Positions 1 through 5,839 of a stretch of DNA of 7,643 bases are shown here, piece after piece; position 1 is the first letter of the stretch, and each line of letters opens with the position of its first letter. The translations under genes were made by a program, and so were the position numbers. The notes under the pieces are model-generated. The model saw only the letters and a program-made list of their open reading frames with translations. It searched no databases and was not told where the DNA came from. The DNA comes from DATKIY01 sp035543875 (GTDB lineage: Bacteria > Actinomycetota > Actinomycetes > JAHEKZ01), in NCBI GenBank assembly GCA_035543875.1, contig DATKIY010000291.1, positions 1-7,643 on the forward strand. Direction: 5' to 3'.

Positions 1-93
1 TTCACATTCGAGTTCGTACGGCTTGATGAACTCGTACAACTCGCTGACCCGGGCGATCAGCGTCTGCTGCTCGCGGGTGTAGCTGAACTCCAT
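1..93 (-). CDS. Acyl-CoA dehydrogenase-like protein, N-terminus only (runs off left edge)
   Basis: Only the first 31 codons are present. They read MEFSYTREQQTLIARVSELY, then EFIKPYELECE. The opening 'M-[DE]-F-x-x-[ST]-x-E-Q-Q-x-L' followed by an amphipathic helix and an 'I-x-P-Y/x-E' segment is the usual start of FAD-dependent acyl-CoA dehydrogenases, which introduce an alpha,beta double bond into acyl-CoA thioesters. No catalytic residue lies in this piece, so substrate and exact subfamily cannot be told. The ATG at 93 is preceded by a purine-rich AGGGAAGG at 110-103 with a 9-nt spacer, which supports this start. The gene is divergent from the TetR regulator at 270, and a half-operator lies 23 bp upstream of the start, so control by that repressor is a reasonable inference. 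Another protein with a similar N-terminal helix cannot be excluded. Confidence 0.68.
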   Translation of the reverse strand, partial: MEFSYTREQQTLIARVSELYEFIKPYELECE

Positions 94-115
94 GCGCCGG
101 CGCCTTCCCTAGCCT

Positions 116-124
116 GATTCAGTC
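116..124. promoter_or_regulatory. Possible operator half-site for the TetR regulator
   Basis: The 9-mer GATTCAGTC is identical to bases 169-177 inside the first palindromic operator candidate (161-178). It sits 23 bp upstream of the acyl-CoA dehydrogenase start. The other arm is not conserved here, so it would be at best a weak site. It could be chance, because a 9-mer match in a short region is only modest evidence. Confidence 0.3.
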
Positions 125-160
125 CGGCCACAACCGAGGGCCGTAACCCAAGAATCATGC

Positions 161-178
161 TAACTGACGATTCAGTCA
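161..178. promoter_or_regulatory. Candidate TetR operator, copy 1 (18-bp imperfect palindrome)
   Basis: TAACTGACGATTCAGTCA contains the perfect inverted repeat ACTGA-N4-TCAGT, with an outer T/A pair. Its reverse complement, TGACTGAATCGTCAGTTA, matches the copy at 242-259 in 13 of 18 positions: the first six (TGACTG) and the last seven (TCAGTTA). Palindromes of 15-20 bp with TGAC/GTCA-type arms in a divergent promoter region are typical for TetR-family repressors. The position between the divergent acyl-CoA dehydrogenase and tetR genes suggests control of both. The motif is seen directly; binding by the neighbouring TetR protein is inferred. Confidence 0.6.
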
Positions 179-241
179 AGCCATCCAGTCCCAAATCTCG
201 CCTTTAATAGTCAGCGTAGAGAATTCCAAGACTGACCCACT

Positions 242-259
242 TGACTGGCCAATCAGTTA
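242..259. promoter_or_regulatory. Candidate TetR operator, copy 2 (18-bp imperfect palindrome)
   Basis: TGACTGGCCAATCAGTTA has arms ACTG-N6-CAGT and shares TGACTG...TCAGTTA with the inverted copy at 161-178. The centre-to-centre distance is 81 bp. It ends 10 bp before the tetR ATG at 270, so a bound repressor would block transcription or promoter clearance of its own gene, which is the usual autoregulation in this family. No good -35/-10 pair could be assigned with confidence. Confidence 0.62.
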
Positions 260-269
260 GACTCAGCCG

Positions 270-866
270 ATGCCTGACCCAACTACGCCCGACGAAGACC
301 GCCGGGTAGCGATCTTGGAGGCCGCGGTCGCCGTCCTTGTCGATCGTGGGTACGGCTCGGCGCGGGTGTCAGACATAGCCCAGCGTGCTGGCACTAGTAC
401 CGGAACCATTCACTACTACTTCCCCACCAAGGTTGACGTCCTCGACGCCGCCCTCCAGTACGCCTACGACCGGTCGAGCGTCCGGCAGCGCGCCGAGCTC
501 GCCACTTTGGACGATCCGCGCGACCGCCTTATGCGCCTGATCGACCTGCAGATTCCCGATGGAGATGTTGAGGCCGAGTGGGCAGTGTGGCTGGAGTTCT
601 GGAACGAAGCGCGCCATCGAACCGAGCTACGTGAACGCAACGCCAAGGTCTACCGCGGCTGGATCGAGATGATCGCGACAATCGTTCAAGACGGTATCCG
701 GCGGGGAACATTTCGCGGCGATGTCGACGCGGACGACTTCGCGCTTCGCTTTACTGGCATGTTCGACGGCTTAGGCATCCAAGTCCTGCTTGGCCCCACG
801 CTGGACCGTCGATGGCAGCTACGACAGGTGATGGTGGGAATGGTCGACCGCGAGCTGTCGCCATAA
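270..866 (+). CDS. TetR-family transcriptional regulator, BetI-like C-terminal domain
   Basis: A 198-aa cytoplasmic DNA-binding repressor of usual family length. The N-terminal TetR helix-turn-helix is clear: helix 1 'RRVAILEAAVAVLVDRGY' (about residues 11-28), then 'VSDIAQRAGTSTGTIHYYF' (33-51), the canonical recognition region with the HYYF ending, followed by 'KVDVLDAAL'. The C-terminal half (about 80-195), with 'WAVWLEFWNEARH' and 'FTGMFDGLGIQVLLG', fits the BetI-like ligand-binding and dimerisation domain (TetR_C_6 type). The ligand cannot be deduced. The ATG at 270 gives a full HTH but has no strong Shine-Dalgarno sequence. Two matching palindromes lie upstream (161-178 and 242-259), so autoregulation and control of the divergent acyl-CoA dehydrogenase are likely. 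The stop is 20 bp from the convergent amidohydrolase stop. No similar operator was found in front of the amidohydrolase. Confidence 0.93.
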   Translation: MPDPTTPDEDRRVAILEAAVAVLVDRGYGSARVSDIAQRAGTSTGTIHYYFPTKVDVLDAALQYAYDRSSVRQRAELATLDDPRDRLMRLIDLQIPDGDVEAEWAVWLEFWNEARHRTELRERNAKVYRGWIEMIATIVQDGIRRGTFRGDVDADDFALRFTGMFDGLGIQVLLGPTLDRRWQLRQVMVGMVDRELSP

Positions 867-886
867 CTCCCATGCCGTAAAACCAC

Positions 887-2539
887 CTATGCAGTAAACA
901 CGCGCTCCCCCTCAATCCAGGTCGAGGTTGCTCGCGCTGCGTGAATCTCCTCCGGCGGACCTGCAAATGGGTTTCGGTCGAACACGGCGAGATCGGCATA
1001 CTTGCCAGGCTCGATGGTGCCAGTGACGTGATCGAGGTGATTCACGTATGCCGACCCTTGGCTGTACGCCGTCAACGCGGTTGCCAAGTCGATCGACTGG
1101 TCGGGCAGGAACGGTTTCTCTTCACCCTCCCCGTGAGCTTCCTGGGGTGGAGCCGAGCGGTTAACGGCAACGTGCGAGCCCCACATGACGTCTGGTGAGC
1201 TAACTGACCAGTCGCTGCCTCCTGCCAACCGCGCCCCGGCTTGTACCAAGGCGCCAAACGGGTACTGGGTGCGCCATCGAGGTTCACCGAGAAACGGAAT
1301 AGTCAGCTCGTTCATCTGCGGTTCATGACAAGCCCACAGCGGTTGCATGTTCGCAGTGACGTCGAGCGCAGCGAACCGAGAGATGTCGTCGGGGTGGATC
1401 ACCTGGATGTGTGCGATGTGGTGCCGATGGTCTCCGTCGCCGTTCGCTGTGCGCGCTACCTCGATCGCGTCAAGCGCTTCACGTACCGCACGATCTCCGA
1501 TGGCATGGAAATGAACTTGGAATCCAAGCGCGTCGAGGGCTTTGACGTTTTCGCCAAGTGCCTCGGGATCGACGAAGCTGATGCCGGCGTTCGCTGTGTG
1601 ATCGCCGCAGGCATCCAGATAGGGCGAAAGCATCGCTGCCGTGAAGTTCTCCGCGATTCCGTCTTGCATCACCTTGATACTTGTTGCCGAGAATCGCCTG
1701 GCCCGGCCGCGTTCTCGCCGTGCGACCAACTCGTCGATCTGCTCTGGTCCTCGCAATCGGTCCCACCAGAGTGCGCCGACAACCCGAGCTTTGAGTCTGC
1801 CGTCGTTCGATGCACGAACGTAGGCTTCCAAGTTGTCAGGTCGGCCGTTGACGTCACCGATGATCGCGTCCTGCCACCCCGTAATCCCGAGCGACAGCAA
1901 GTACTGCTGCGCGACATCGAGTGCCCGGTCGTAGTCGGCGTCGGTGGGCGGCGGGATGAGGCTACTGACGAGCGACATCGCGCCCTCATGCAAGGTCCCA
2001 CTCGGGGATCCGTCAGCCTCCCGCTCGATGCGACCATCGTCGGGATCCGGGGTATTGGCGTCAATGCCAGCGAGCTCAAGCGCGCGAGAGTTCACCCAGG
2101 CACCATGGCCGTCCCGGTTCGGCAGATAGACCGGGCGGTCGGGTACAACCGCGTCAAGCAGCTGCCGGGTCGGATTCCCTCCAGGAAATCCCTCCATGGA
2201 CCAACCACCACCGACAATCCACTCCACCTGTGGATGACTTGACGCATAGTCAGCAACGGCAGCAACGCAGTCGTCAGAACTGATGATTCCGTGGAGCTCG
2301 CACAAAATCATGGTGTTCCCGGCGTAAACCGGGTGGACATGCGCATCGATGAACCCAGGAACGAGCAGGCCGTCTCCGACGTCGACCACTTCGGTGTCCT
2401 TATCGACCAGCGACCGAATGGCGTTGGGCTCGCCAACGTCGCTGATCCGCCCGTCGGCCACTGCGACGTCTACCCGCCGAGGTGGAACACCCAATCCTTC
2501 GAAAACCTGGCCGCCAGTGAACACCACATCTGCCGACAT
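887..2539 (-). CDS. Amidohydrolase family protein, YtcJ-like (Amidohydrolase_3)
   Basis: A 550-aa metal-dependent hydrolase of usual length for the YtcJ / N-substituted formamide deformylase branch of the amidohydrolase superfamily. A small beta-sandwich part at both ends (N-terminal 'VVFTGGQVFEG', C-terminal 'GTIEPGKYADLAVFDRNPF', about 507-525) encloses a TIM-barrel. Metal-site residues are visible: HVHP with H67 and H69, K289 in 'SIKVMQDG' (candidate carbamylated lysine), H345 in 'VHFHAIGDRA', H377 in 'HIAHIQ', and D443 in 'GGSDW'. The site therefore looks active, hydrolysing C-N bonds of amide or formamide compounds; the substrate cannot be told. There is no signal peptide, so the protein is cytoplasmic. 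The ATG at 2539 has AAGAGG with a 5-nt spacer. It is divergent from the Nudix gene and convergent with tetR (20 bp). The neighbouring regulator might sense its substrate, but no operator supports this. Confidence 0.93.
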   Translation of the reverse strand: MSADVVFTGGQVFEGLGVPPRRVDVAVADGRISDVGEPNAIRSLVDKDTEVVDVGDGLLVPGFIDAHVHPVYAGNTMILCELHGIISSDDCVAAVADYASSHPQVEWIVGGGWSMEGFPGGNPTRQLLDAVVPDRPVYLPNRDGHGAWVNSRALELAGIDANTPDPDDGRIEREADGSPSGTLHEGAMSLVSSLIPPPTDADYDRALDVAQQYLLSLGITGWQDAIIGDVNGRPDNLEAYVRASNDGRLKARVVGALWWDRLRGPEQIDELVARRERGRARRFSATSIKVMQDGIAENFTAAMLSPYLDACGDHTANAGISFVDPEALGENVKALDALGFQVHFHAIGDRAVREALDAIEVARTANGDGDHRHHIAHIQVIHPDDISRFAALDVTANMQPLWACHEPQMNELTIPFLGEPRWRTQYPFGALVQAGARLAGGSDWSVSSPDVMWGSHVAVNRSAPPQEAHGEGEEKPFLPDQSIDLATALTAYSQGSAYVNHLDHVTGTIEPGKYADLAVFDRNPFAGPPEEIHAARATSTWIEGERVFTA

Positions 2540-2634
2540 GCACGCCTCTTTCGCTTGTCCCGGATCAGGTCATTGAGCCTGTCAGAAAACTGGTCGGTTC
2601 GTCAGGAGGGCGAGCCGTCTGATACCCAGGACTC
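2540..2634. other. Divergent intergenic region, amidohydrolase / Nudix
   Basis: This 95-bp spacer must hold the promoters or 5' leaders of both divergent genes. It contains the Shine-Dalgarno of the amidohydrolase (AAGAGG, 2550-2545) and an AGGA just before the Nudix ATG. The TetR-type palindrome from 161-178 and 242-259 is not repeated here. No convincing -35/-10 pair, terminator or riboswitch was recognised. Confidence 0.45.
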
Positions 2635-3360
2635 ATGCGCGGCGATGGTGACGGGTGGGTCGAATGCCGACTCGGGCATCGGCACTGGGGGCGCCACGGT
2701 GCTGCCGGGCTCCTGCTCTACACCGTCACCGACGGTGAGGCGTTCGTGCTGCTGCAACACCGCGCCCCTTGGTGCCATCACGGCGATACTTGGGGCATTC
2801 CCGGCGGCGCGCGCGACAGTCACGAAGGCGCGGTTGAAGCGGCTTTGCGAGAGTCGGCCGAGGAGGCCAGCCTCGACGGAACCAAAGTCCGGGTGCACCG
2901 TGAAACCATTGACGACCACGGCGACTGGGCGTACACCACGGTGGTCGGACTAGCCGGCAGTCAGCTCCCGACGTCGGGCAACAAAGAGAGCCTGGAGCTG
3001 CGGTGGCAGCCACTCGTCAAGGCGTCCAGCCTCGCCTTACACCCGGGCTTTGCTGCCACTTGGCCCAGCGTCCAAGCCGTACCCATCCGGATCGTGGTCG
3101 ATGACGCCCCCGAGGCGCAGAGCCTGGTCAACACGATCGTCTCGCTGCCCAACGGCCGAGACGGCGTAGTACTCGACGTGTCCGGTGTCAACGGGTCGGC
3201 CATGGCGGAAGCGCCCGACACGGCTCACCTGGTTGTGGTCTCGCGAGACCACCGGCTAGCCGAGCGGCTGCCCGCAGCTACACAGGTTGTCGGAGCCGGG
3301 TGGTTACAGGGGGCCTTGCGTGAGACTCGACATCGCAAGGGTGACCAGACCGGTCGGTGA
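2635..3360 (+). CDS. Nudix hydrolase with C-terminal PIN/NYN-like extension
   Basis: A 241-aa, two-part cytoplasmic protein. Residues about 15-135 form a Nudix domain, whose family hydrolyses nucleoside diphosphates linked to another moiety. The Nudix box G58-x5-E64-x7-R72-E73-x2-E76-E77 keeps all metal-binding glutamates, but the usual glycine near the end is S79. The N-terminal 'GHRHWGRHGAAGLLL' is, as I recall, common in actinobacterial members and supports the ATG at 2635; an in-frame TGA lies five codons upstream. The last 90 residues ('IRIVVDDAPEAQ', 'DTAHLVVVSRDHRLAERL', 'VVGAGWLQGAL') resemble the C-terminal region of related fusions that carry a PIN/NYN-like ribonuclease fold, including the final 'D-x-x-L-x-x-R...G-x-x-W-L' pattern. 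Here the first acidic motif looks decayed, so activity of that part is doubtful. The last 57 bp overlap the convergent kinase gene. The substrate is unknown. Confidence 0.87.
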   Translation: MRGDGDGWVECRLGHRHWGRHGAAGLLLYTVTDGEAFVLLQHRAPWCHHGDTWGIPGGARDSHEGAVEAALRESAEEASLDGTKVRVHRETIDDHGDWAYTTVVGLAGSQLPTSGNKESLELRWQPLVKASSLALHPGFAATWPSVQAVPIRIVVDDAPEAQSLVNTIVSLPNGRDGVVLDVSGVNGSAMAEAPDTAHLVVVSRDHRLAERLPAATQVVGAGWLQGALRETRHRKGDQTGR

Positions 3361-4329
3361 CAGAACTCCCTCGACGATCGACAACGCGGCCGCACGTTCA
3401 CTCGACGTCCAACGTTCCGCATCCAACACCTGTACCGCGGGGTCGGCCACGTCCACGAGTGCCCGTGTGCACCGGTAGTAAGCAAGCAGCTGCGGATCGA
3501 CGTCGACCTGCCCATACCCACTGAAGAACCAGCTTTGTTCAAGCTCGGTCACGGGTGCAAAGGCAAGAACTCCGCCGAGCACAAACATGAGGTCCAGCTC
3601 GATGGGCGCGAACATCGCGTCGTCCCAGTCAACGAGCCAAACACCCCACGGGGGTTCAGCCTCGCCTAGCAACACGTTGCCCAGATGAGGGTCAGCGTGG
3701 CAAACGGCATAAGCGACTGGCTGCTTCGTTAGCTGCGCTGCCAACTGGTCCGCCTGGTTTAGCAGTGTCAGGATGTCGCTGGACGAGGCCAGCCACTGCT
3801 GCGCAACCGACCGAGTCAGTTCGTCCACCCCGGTCACAGCGCGGTCAGACAGCCGCTGAAACCGCTCATCAACTCGCCGCACAAGTGAGGCGACCGCGTC
3901 ATGGTCGTACACCTCGTGCGGCAGCACTTGCTTCAGTTCGCTTGTCACCTGCGTGCTGTGTATCCGCGCAAGCAGTTCGCCGAACGACTTCCACCGAGCG
4001 GCATTCATACCCTCGTCGATTGCCCGTCGATCTGAAACCCATGGCACCACGGACAGTCGCTGCCCACTGCGTTCACTCCACGGTTGCCCGTATCTGCTAC
4101 GCACTGGCGCCGGCACGCCGGGTTCTCCAGACTCAGCAAGGAGTGCTGCGACCGCGACGCCGGTCCGTGGCTCTGCGCCGACTTTGATGGCGTAGCGCGC
4201 GCCGTCTGCTGATACGGCCCGCCACAAGATGGCGGTCGTGTCAGCGCCGTGCTCGACCGCCTCGAGAGACACCGGGTCGAAGCCAAAGTCCTCCAGGACC
4301 CATGCACGAAGCTGCTCAGTCGTCGTCAT
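3304..4329 (-). CDS. APH-family phosphotransferase, spectinomycin kinase APH(9)-like
   Basis: A 341-aa protein-kinase-like small-molecule phosphotransferase. Visible elements (numbered from the chosen start): 'EHGADTTAILWRA' near the N-terminus, 'YAIKVG' with ATP-contacting K49, the Brenner motif 'VCHADPHLGNVLL' with H211, catalytic D213 and N218, and 'VDWDDAMFAPIELDLMF' with metal-binding D234. From memory, the motif order and wording (GADT, ARWKSFGELLARIH, HEVY, FFSGYGQVDVDPQLLAYYR) fit APH(9) spectinomycin 9-phosphotransferases of about 331 aa better than APH(3')-type enzymes, so the catalytic site appears intact. True substrate and any resistance phenotype are unproven. The start was set at the ATG at 4329: a longer open frame to 4455 only overlaps the acyltransferase. 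The start overlaps the acyltransferase end by 14 bp with no Shine-Dalgarno, suggesting translational coupling. The 3' end overlaps the Nudix gene by 57 bp. Confidence 0.88.
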   Translation of the reverse strand: MTTTEQLRAWVLEDFGFDPVSLEAVEHGADTTAILWRAVSADGARYAIKVGAEPRTGVAVAALLAESGEPGVPAPVRSRYGQPWSERSGQRLSVVPWVSDRRAIDEGMNAARWKSFGELLARIHSTQVTSELKQVLPHEVYDHDAVASLVRRVDERFQRLSDRAVTGVDELTRSVAQQWLASSSDILTLLNQADQLAAQLTKQPVAYAVCHADPHLGNVLLGEAEPPWGVWLVDWDDAMFAPIELDLMFVLGGVLAFAPVTELEQSWFFSGYGQVDVDPQLLAYYRCTRALVDVADPAVQVLDAERWTSSERAAALSIVEGVLSPTGLVTLAMSSLTQGPL

Positions 4330-5017
4330 CGGCCGGAGGCGGAGCAGTCCCCCCGAGACGCTGCGGCTGCCACCATTGTCCGGTCCCATCGTCGGGGTAG
4401 TCAGACCGCGCTCGCTCAAGCAATGCGCCGACCGATCGCTGCAGCTCGGCCGCAACCGCGTCTTTCTGCCCGCTACTGTCGATCGGCTCGCCTACGTACA
4501 CCGAAATGGGGACGTTACGTTGCTTCATCGACGACCGGTCGTCGTAAGTCCACAGTCGCTGAGTTCCCCAAAGGGCCATTGGAATCAGCGGCACTTTGGT
4601 TGATCCCGCGAGTCGTTCCGCTCCCGACTTGAACTCCTTGGGCTCAAAGGACCGACTGATCGTAGCTTCCGGAAAGATGCCGACAACCTCACCAGCTCGC
4701 AGCGCAGCCATCGCGTCACGAAAACTGCGCATGCCAGCGTCGCGATCCACCTCGATGTGATGCATACCGCGCATGAGCGGCCCAGCGATTCGATGCTTGA
4801 AGATTGAGTCCTTGGCCATGAACCTCACGTATCGCCGAGACGACCGAGCCCCAAGACCAGCGAAGATAAAGTCGAGATGGCTGATGTGGTTGCTGGCAAT
4901 CACAGCACCACCAACAGTGGGCACGTGTTCGCCGCCATCAACATTGAGTCGCAGCCCGAGCGCCTTGAACGCCCCGGAGGCTGCTGCAATTACCGGCGGA
5001 TAGACCAGGTCTCTCAC
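4316..5017 (-). CDS. PlsC-type glycerolipid acyltransferase (1-acyl-glycerol-3-phosphate acyltransferase family)
   Basis: A 233-aa enzyme of the LPLAT/PlsC family, which moves an acyl group from acyl-CoA or acyl-ACP to a lysolipid or glycerol-phosphate acceptor at the membrane face. Signature motifs: 'NHISHLDF' with the HX4D pair H44 and D49; 'FPEATIS' at 115-121, where the usual FPEGT has Ala for Gly, as I recall from many actinobacterial members; 'FKSGAERLA' (129-137); and 'VPLIPMALWG' (142-151). The C-terminal tail is low-complexity and ends in four Asp. The start is the GTG at 5017, with AGG 9 nt upstream, giving the family-typical beginning (V/M)RDLVYPPVI. The open frame continues to 5311, but that part is not PlsC-like and lies inside the RNase III-like gene. 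It begins 31 bp after the stop of that gene and overlaps the kinase start by 14 bp. The acceptor is not determined. Confidence 0.9.
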   Translation of the reverse strand: MRDLVYPPVIAAASGAFKALGLRLNVDGGEHVPTVGGAVIASNHISHLDFIFAGLGARSSRRYVRFMAKDSIFKHRIAGPLMRGMHHIEVDRDAGMRSFRDAMAALRAGEVVGIFPEATISRSFEPKEFKSGAERLAGSTKVPLIPMALWGTQRLWTYDDRSSMKQRNVPISVYVGEPIDSSGQKDAVAAELQRSVGALLERARSDYPDDGTGQWWQPQRLGGTAPPPADDDD

Positions 5018-5048
5018 GACGTTCAACCTATCGGCTCGCCCGGCACGG

Positions 5049-5819
5049 TTAGTCGAAGACCAGCGAAGCAGCCGCGAGCGCGCGGTCGGCACCTTCACGA
5101 AGCAACAGCTGCGCCAACCCTGCCTCAACTTGGTCCGACAGTGCCGCATCTGCGATCTCGCCGTTAGTCGCGGTGGTACGTCTCGCGTAGTCGGCGACGC
5201 GAGCGATTCGGTGAAGGTCAGCGCGACGCCGCGAAAGCTCACCCTCGTCCGCGGTTGGCTCCTGCTGGTAGACCCGATGGCCTGCGGCCAGTTCAAGCAG
5301 TGCCGCCCCAAGACGTCGTTCTGGCCTAATTTCCTCGGGCGTGGCTAGCAAATCCCCCCGCAACAGGGCATCGGTTGCGGGCTGACCGAGCGGGTGCACA
5401 ACGTGCCCGGCGAAGTGAGCGACCTGCTCCCAACCTCCGTGGAACCACACTGCGGCCACACAGGTCTCAATGAGGTCGGCCAGTCGCTGCGGTGATGCTT
5501 CCCATTCCAGCCAGGCACCGATCCCAAGCTCGGCCGCTCGCTCCGCCAGCTGATGGTCGGTCACCACGCGTGCGACGTCACCTCGCACGGCCCGACAAGC
5601 AGGGCAGCCTGGCTCAACCACCCGGTGCACCGTGAGGACAACATCGAGAACTGAGTCACCAAGGAACTCAAACCTTTGGAACTCCACTCCTCGACCGTCG
5701 CGGACAACTACGGCAAGGTCGTCGGTCAGCGGCCCGACCGCGGCCACGATGGCTCCACGTTCAGAACCCGTGAGATCGCGTCGACGATGCGGTGGCGGTT
5801 CAGTAGGTCGTGGCGACAT
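5049..5819 (-). CDS. RNase III-like protein, probably two tandem degenerate RNase III domains
   Basis: A 256-aa protein without a recognisable dsRNA-binding domain. Residues about 15-140 carry an RNase III catalytic-domain pattern: 'FQRFEFLGDSVLD' with E51 and D55, 'GDVARVVTDHQLAERAAELGIG', and 'RLADLIETCVAAVWFHGGW' with D115 and E118. These align with E. coli E41, D45, D114 and E117, whereas E38 is Q48 and E65 is Arg. Residues about 165-255 read as a second copy: 'RRLGAALLEL', 'DEGELSRRRADL' with E192 (E65-like), and 'ALSDQVEAGLAQLL' with D229 and E232; E41 and D45 equivalents are Arg and Ala. The D45-to-E117 spacing is 63 in copy one and 60 in copy two (copy two counted from the Ala). A CPAC pair lies at 72-75. 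The ATG at 5819 is chosen because it is 20 bp past the upstream stop; the frame is open to 5981, inside the previous gene. A role in double-stranded RNA processing is inferred. The second copy is a by-eye call. Confidence 0.75.
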   Translation of the reverse strand: MSPRPTEPPPHRRRDLTGSERGAIVAAVGPLTDDLAVVVRDGRGVEFQRFEFLGDSVLDVVLTVHRVVEPGCPACRAVRGDVARVVTDHQLAERAAELGIGAWLEWEASPQRLADLIETCVAAVWFHGGWEQVAHFAGHVVHPLGQPATDALLRGDLLATPEEIRPERRLGAALLELAAGHRVYQQEPTADEGELSRRRADLHRIARVADYARRTTATNGEIADAALSDQVEAGLAQLLLREGADRALAAASLVFD

Positions 5820-5839
5820 TGACCCATCGTTGCGGTCGG

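Noticed and set aside
867..886. Bidirectional terminator between tetR and the amidohydrolase
   Set aside because: The 20-bp gap has no stable inverted repeat or U-run that would support it.
1241..2242. 333-aa open frame on the plus strand inside the amidohydrolase gene
   Set aside because: It is antisense to a complete, motif-bearing amidohydrolase. Its translation has no recognisable domain, and long antisense frames are common in high-GC DNA.
2563..2606. Possible copy of the TetR operator in front of the amidohydrolase (TGTCAGAAAACTGGTC)
   Set aside because: The arms are in the opposite order (CAG-AAAA-CTG) and do not match the TGACTG...TCAGTTA pattern.
2291..2953. 220-aa plus-strand open frame spanning the amidohydrolase start and the Nudix gene
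   Set aside because: It crosses two well-supported genes in another frame and shows no domain pattern.
4330..4455. N-terminal extension of the kinase frame to the ATG at 4455
   Set aside because: The added 42 residues resemble no kinase N-terminus and overlap acyltransferase coding. The ATG at 4329 fits the usual family length.
5018..5311. N-terminal extension of the acyltransferase frame to an upstream ATG at 5311
   Set aside because: The added 98 residues are not acyltransferase-like and lie within the RNase III-like gene. The GTG at 5017 gives the family-typical start and a normal 31-bp gap.
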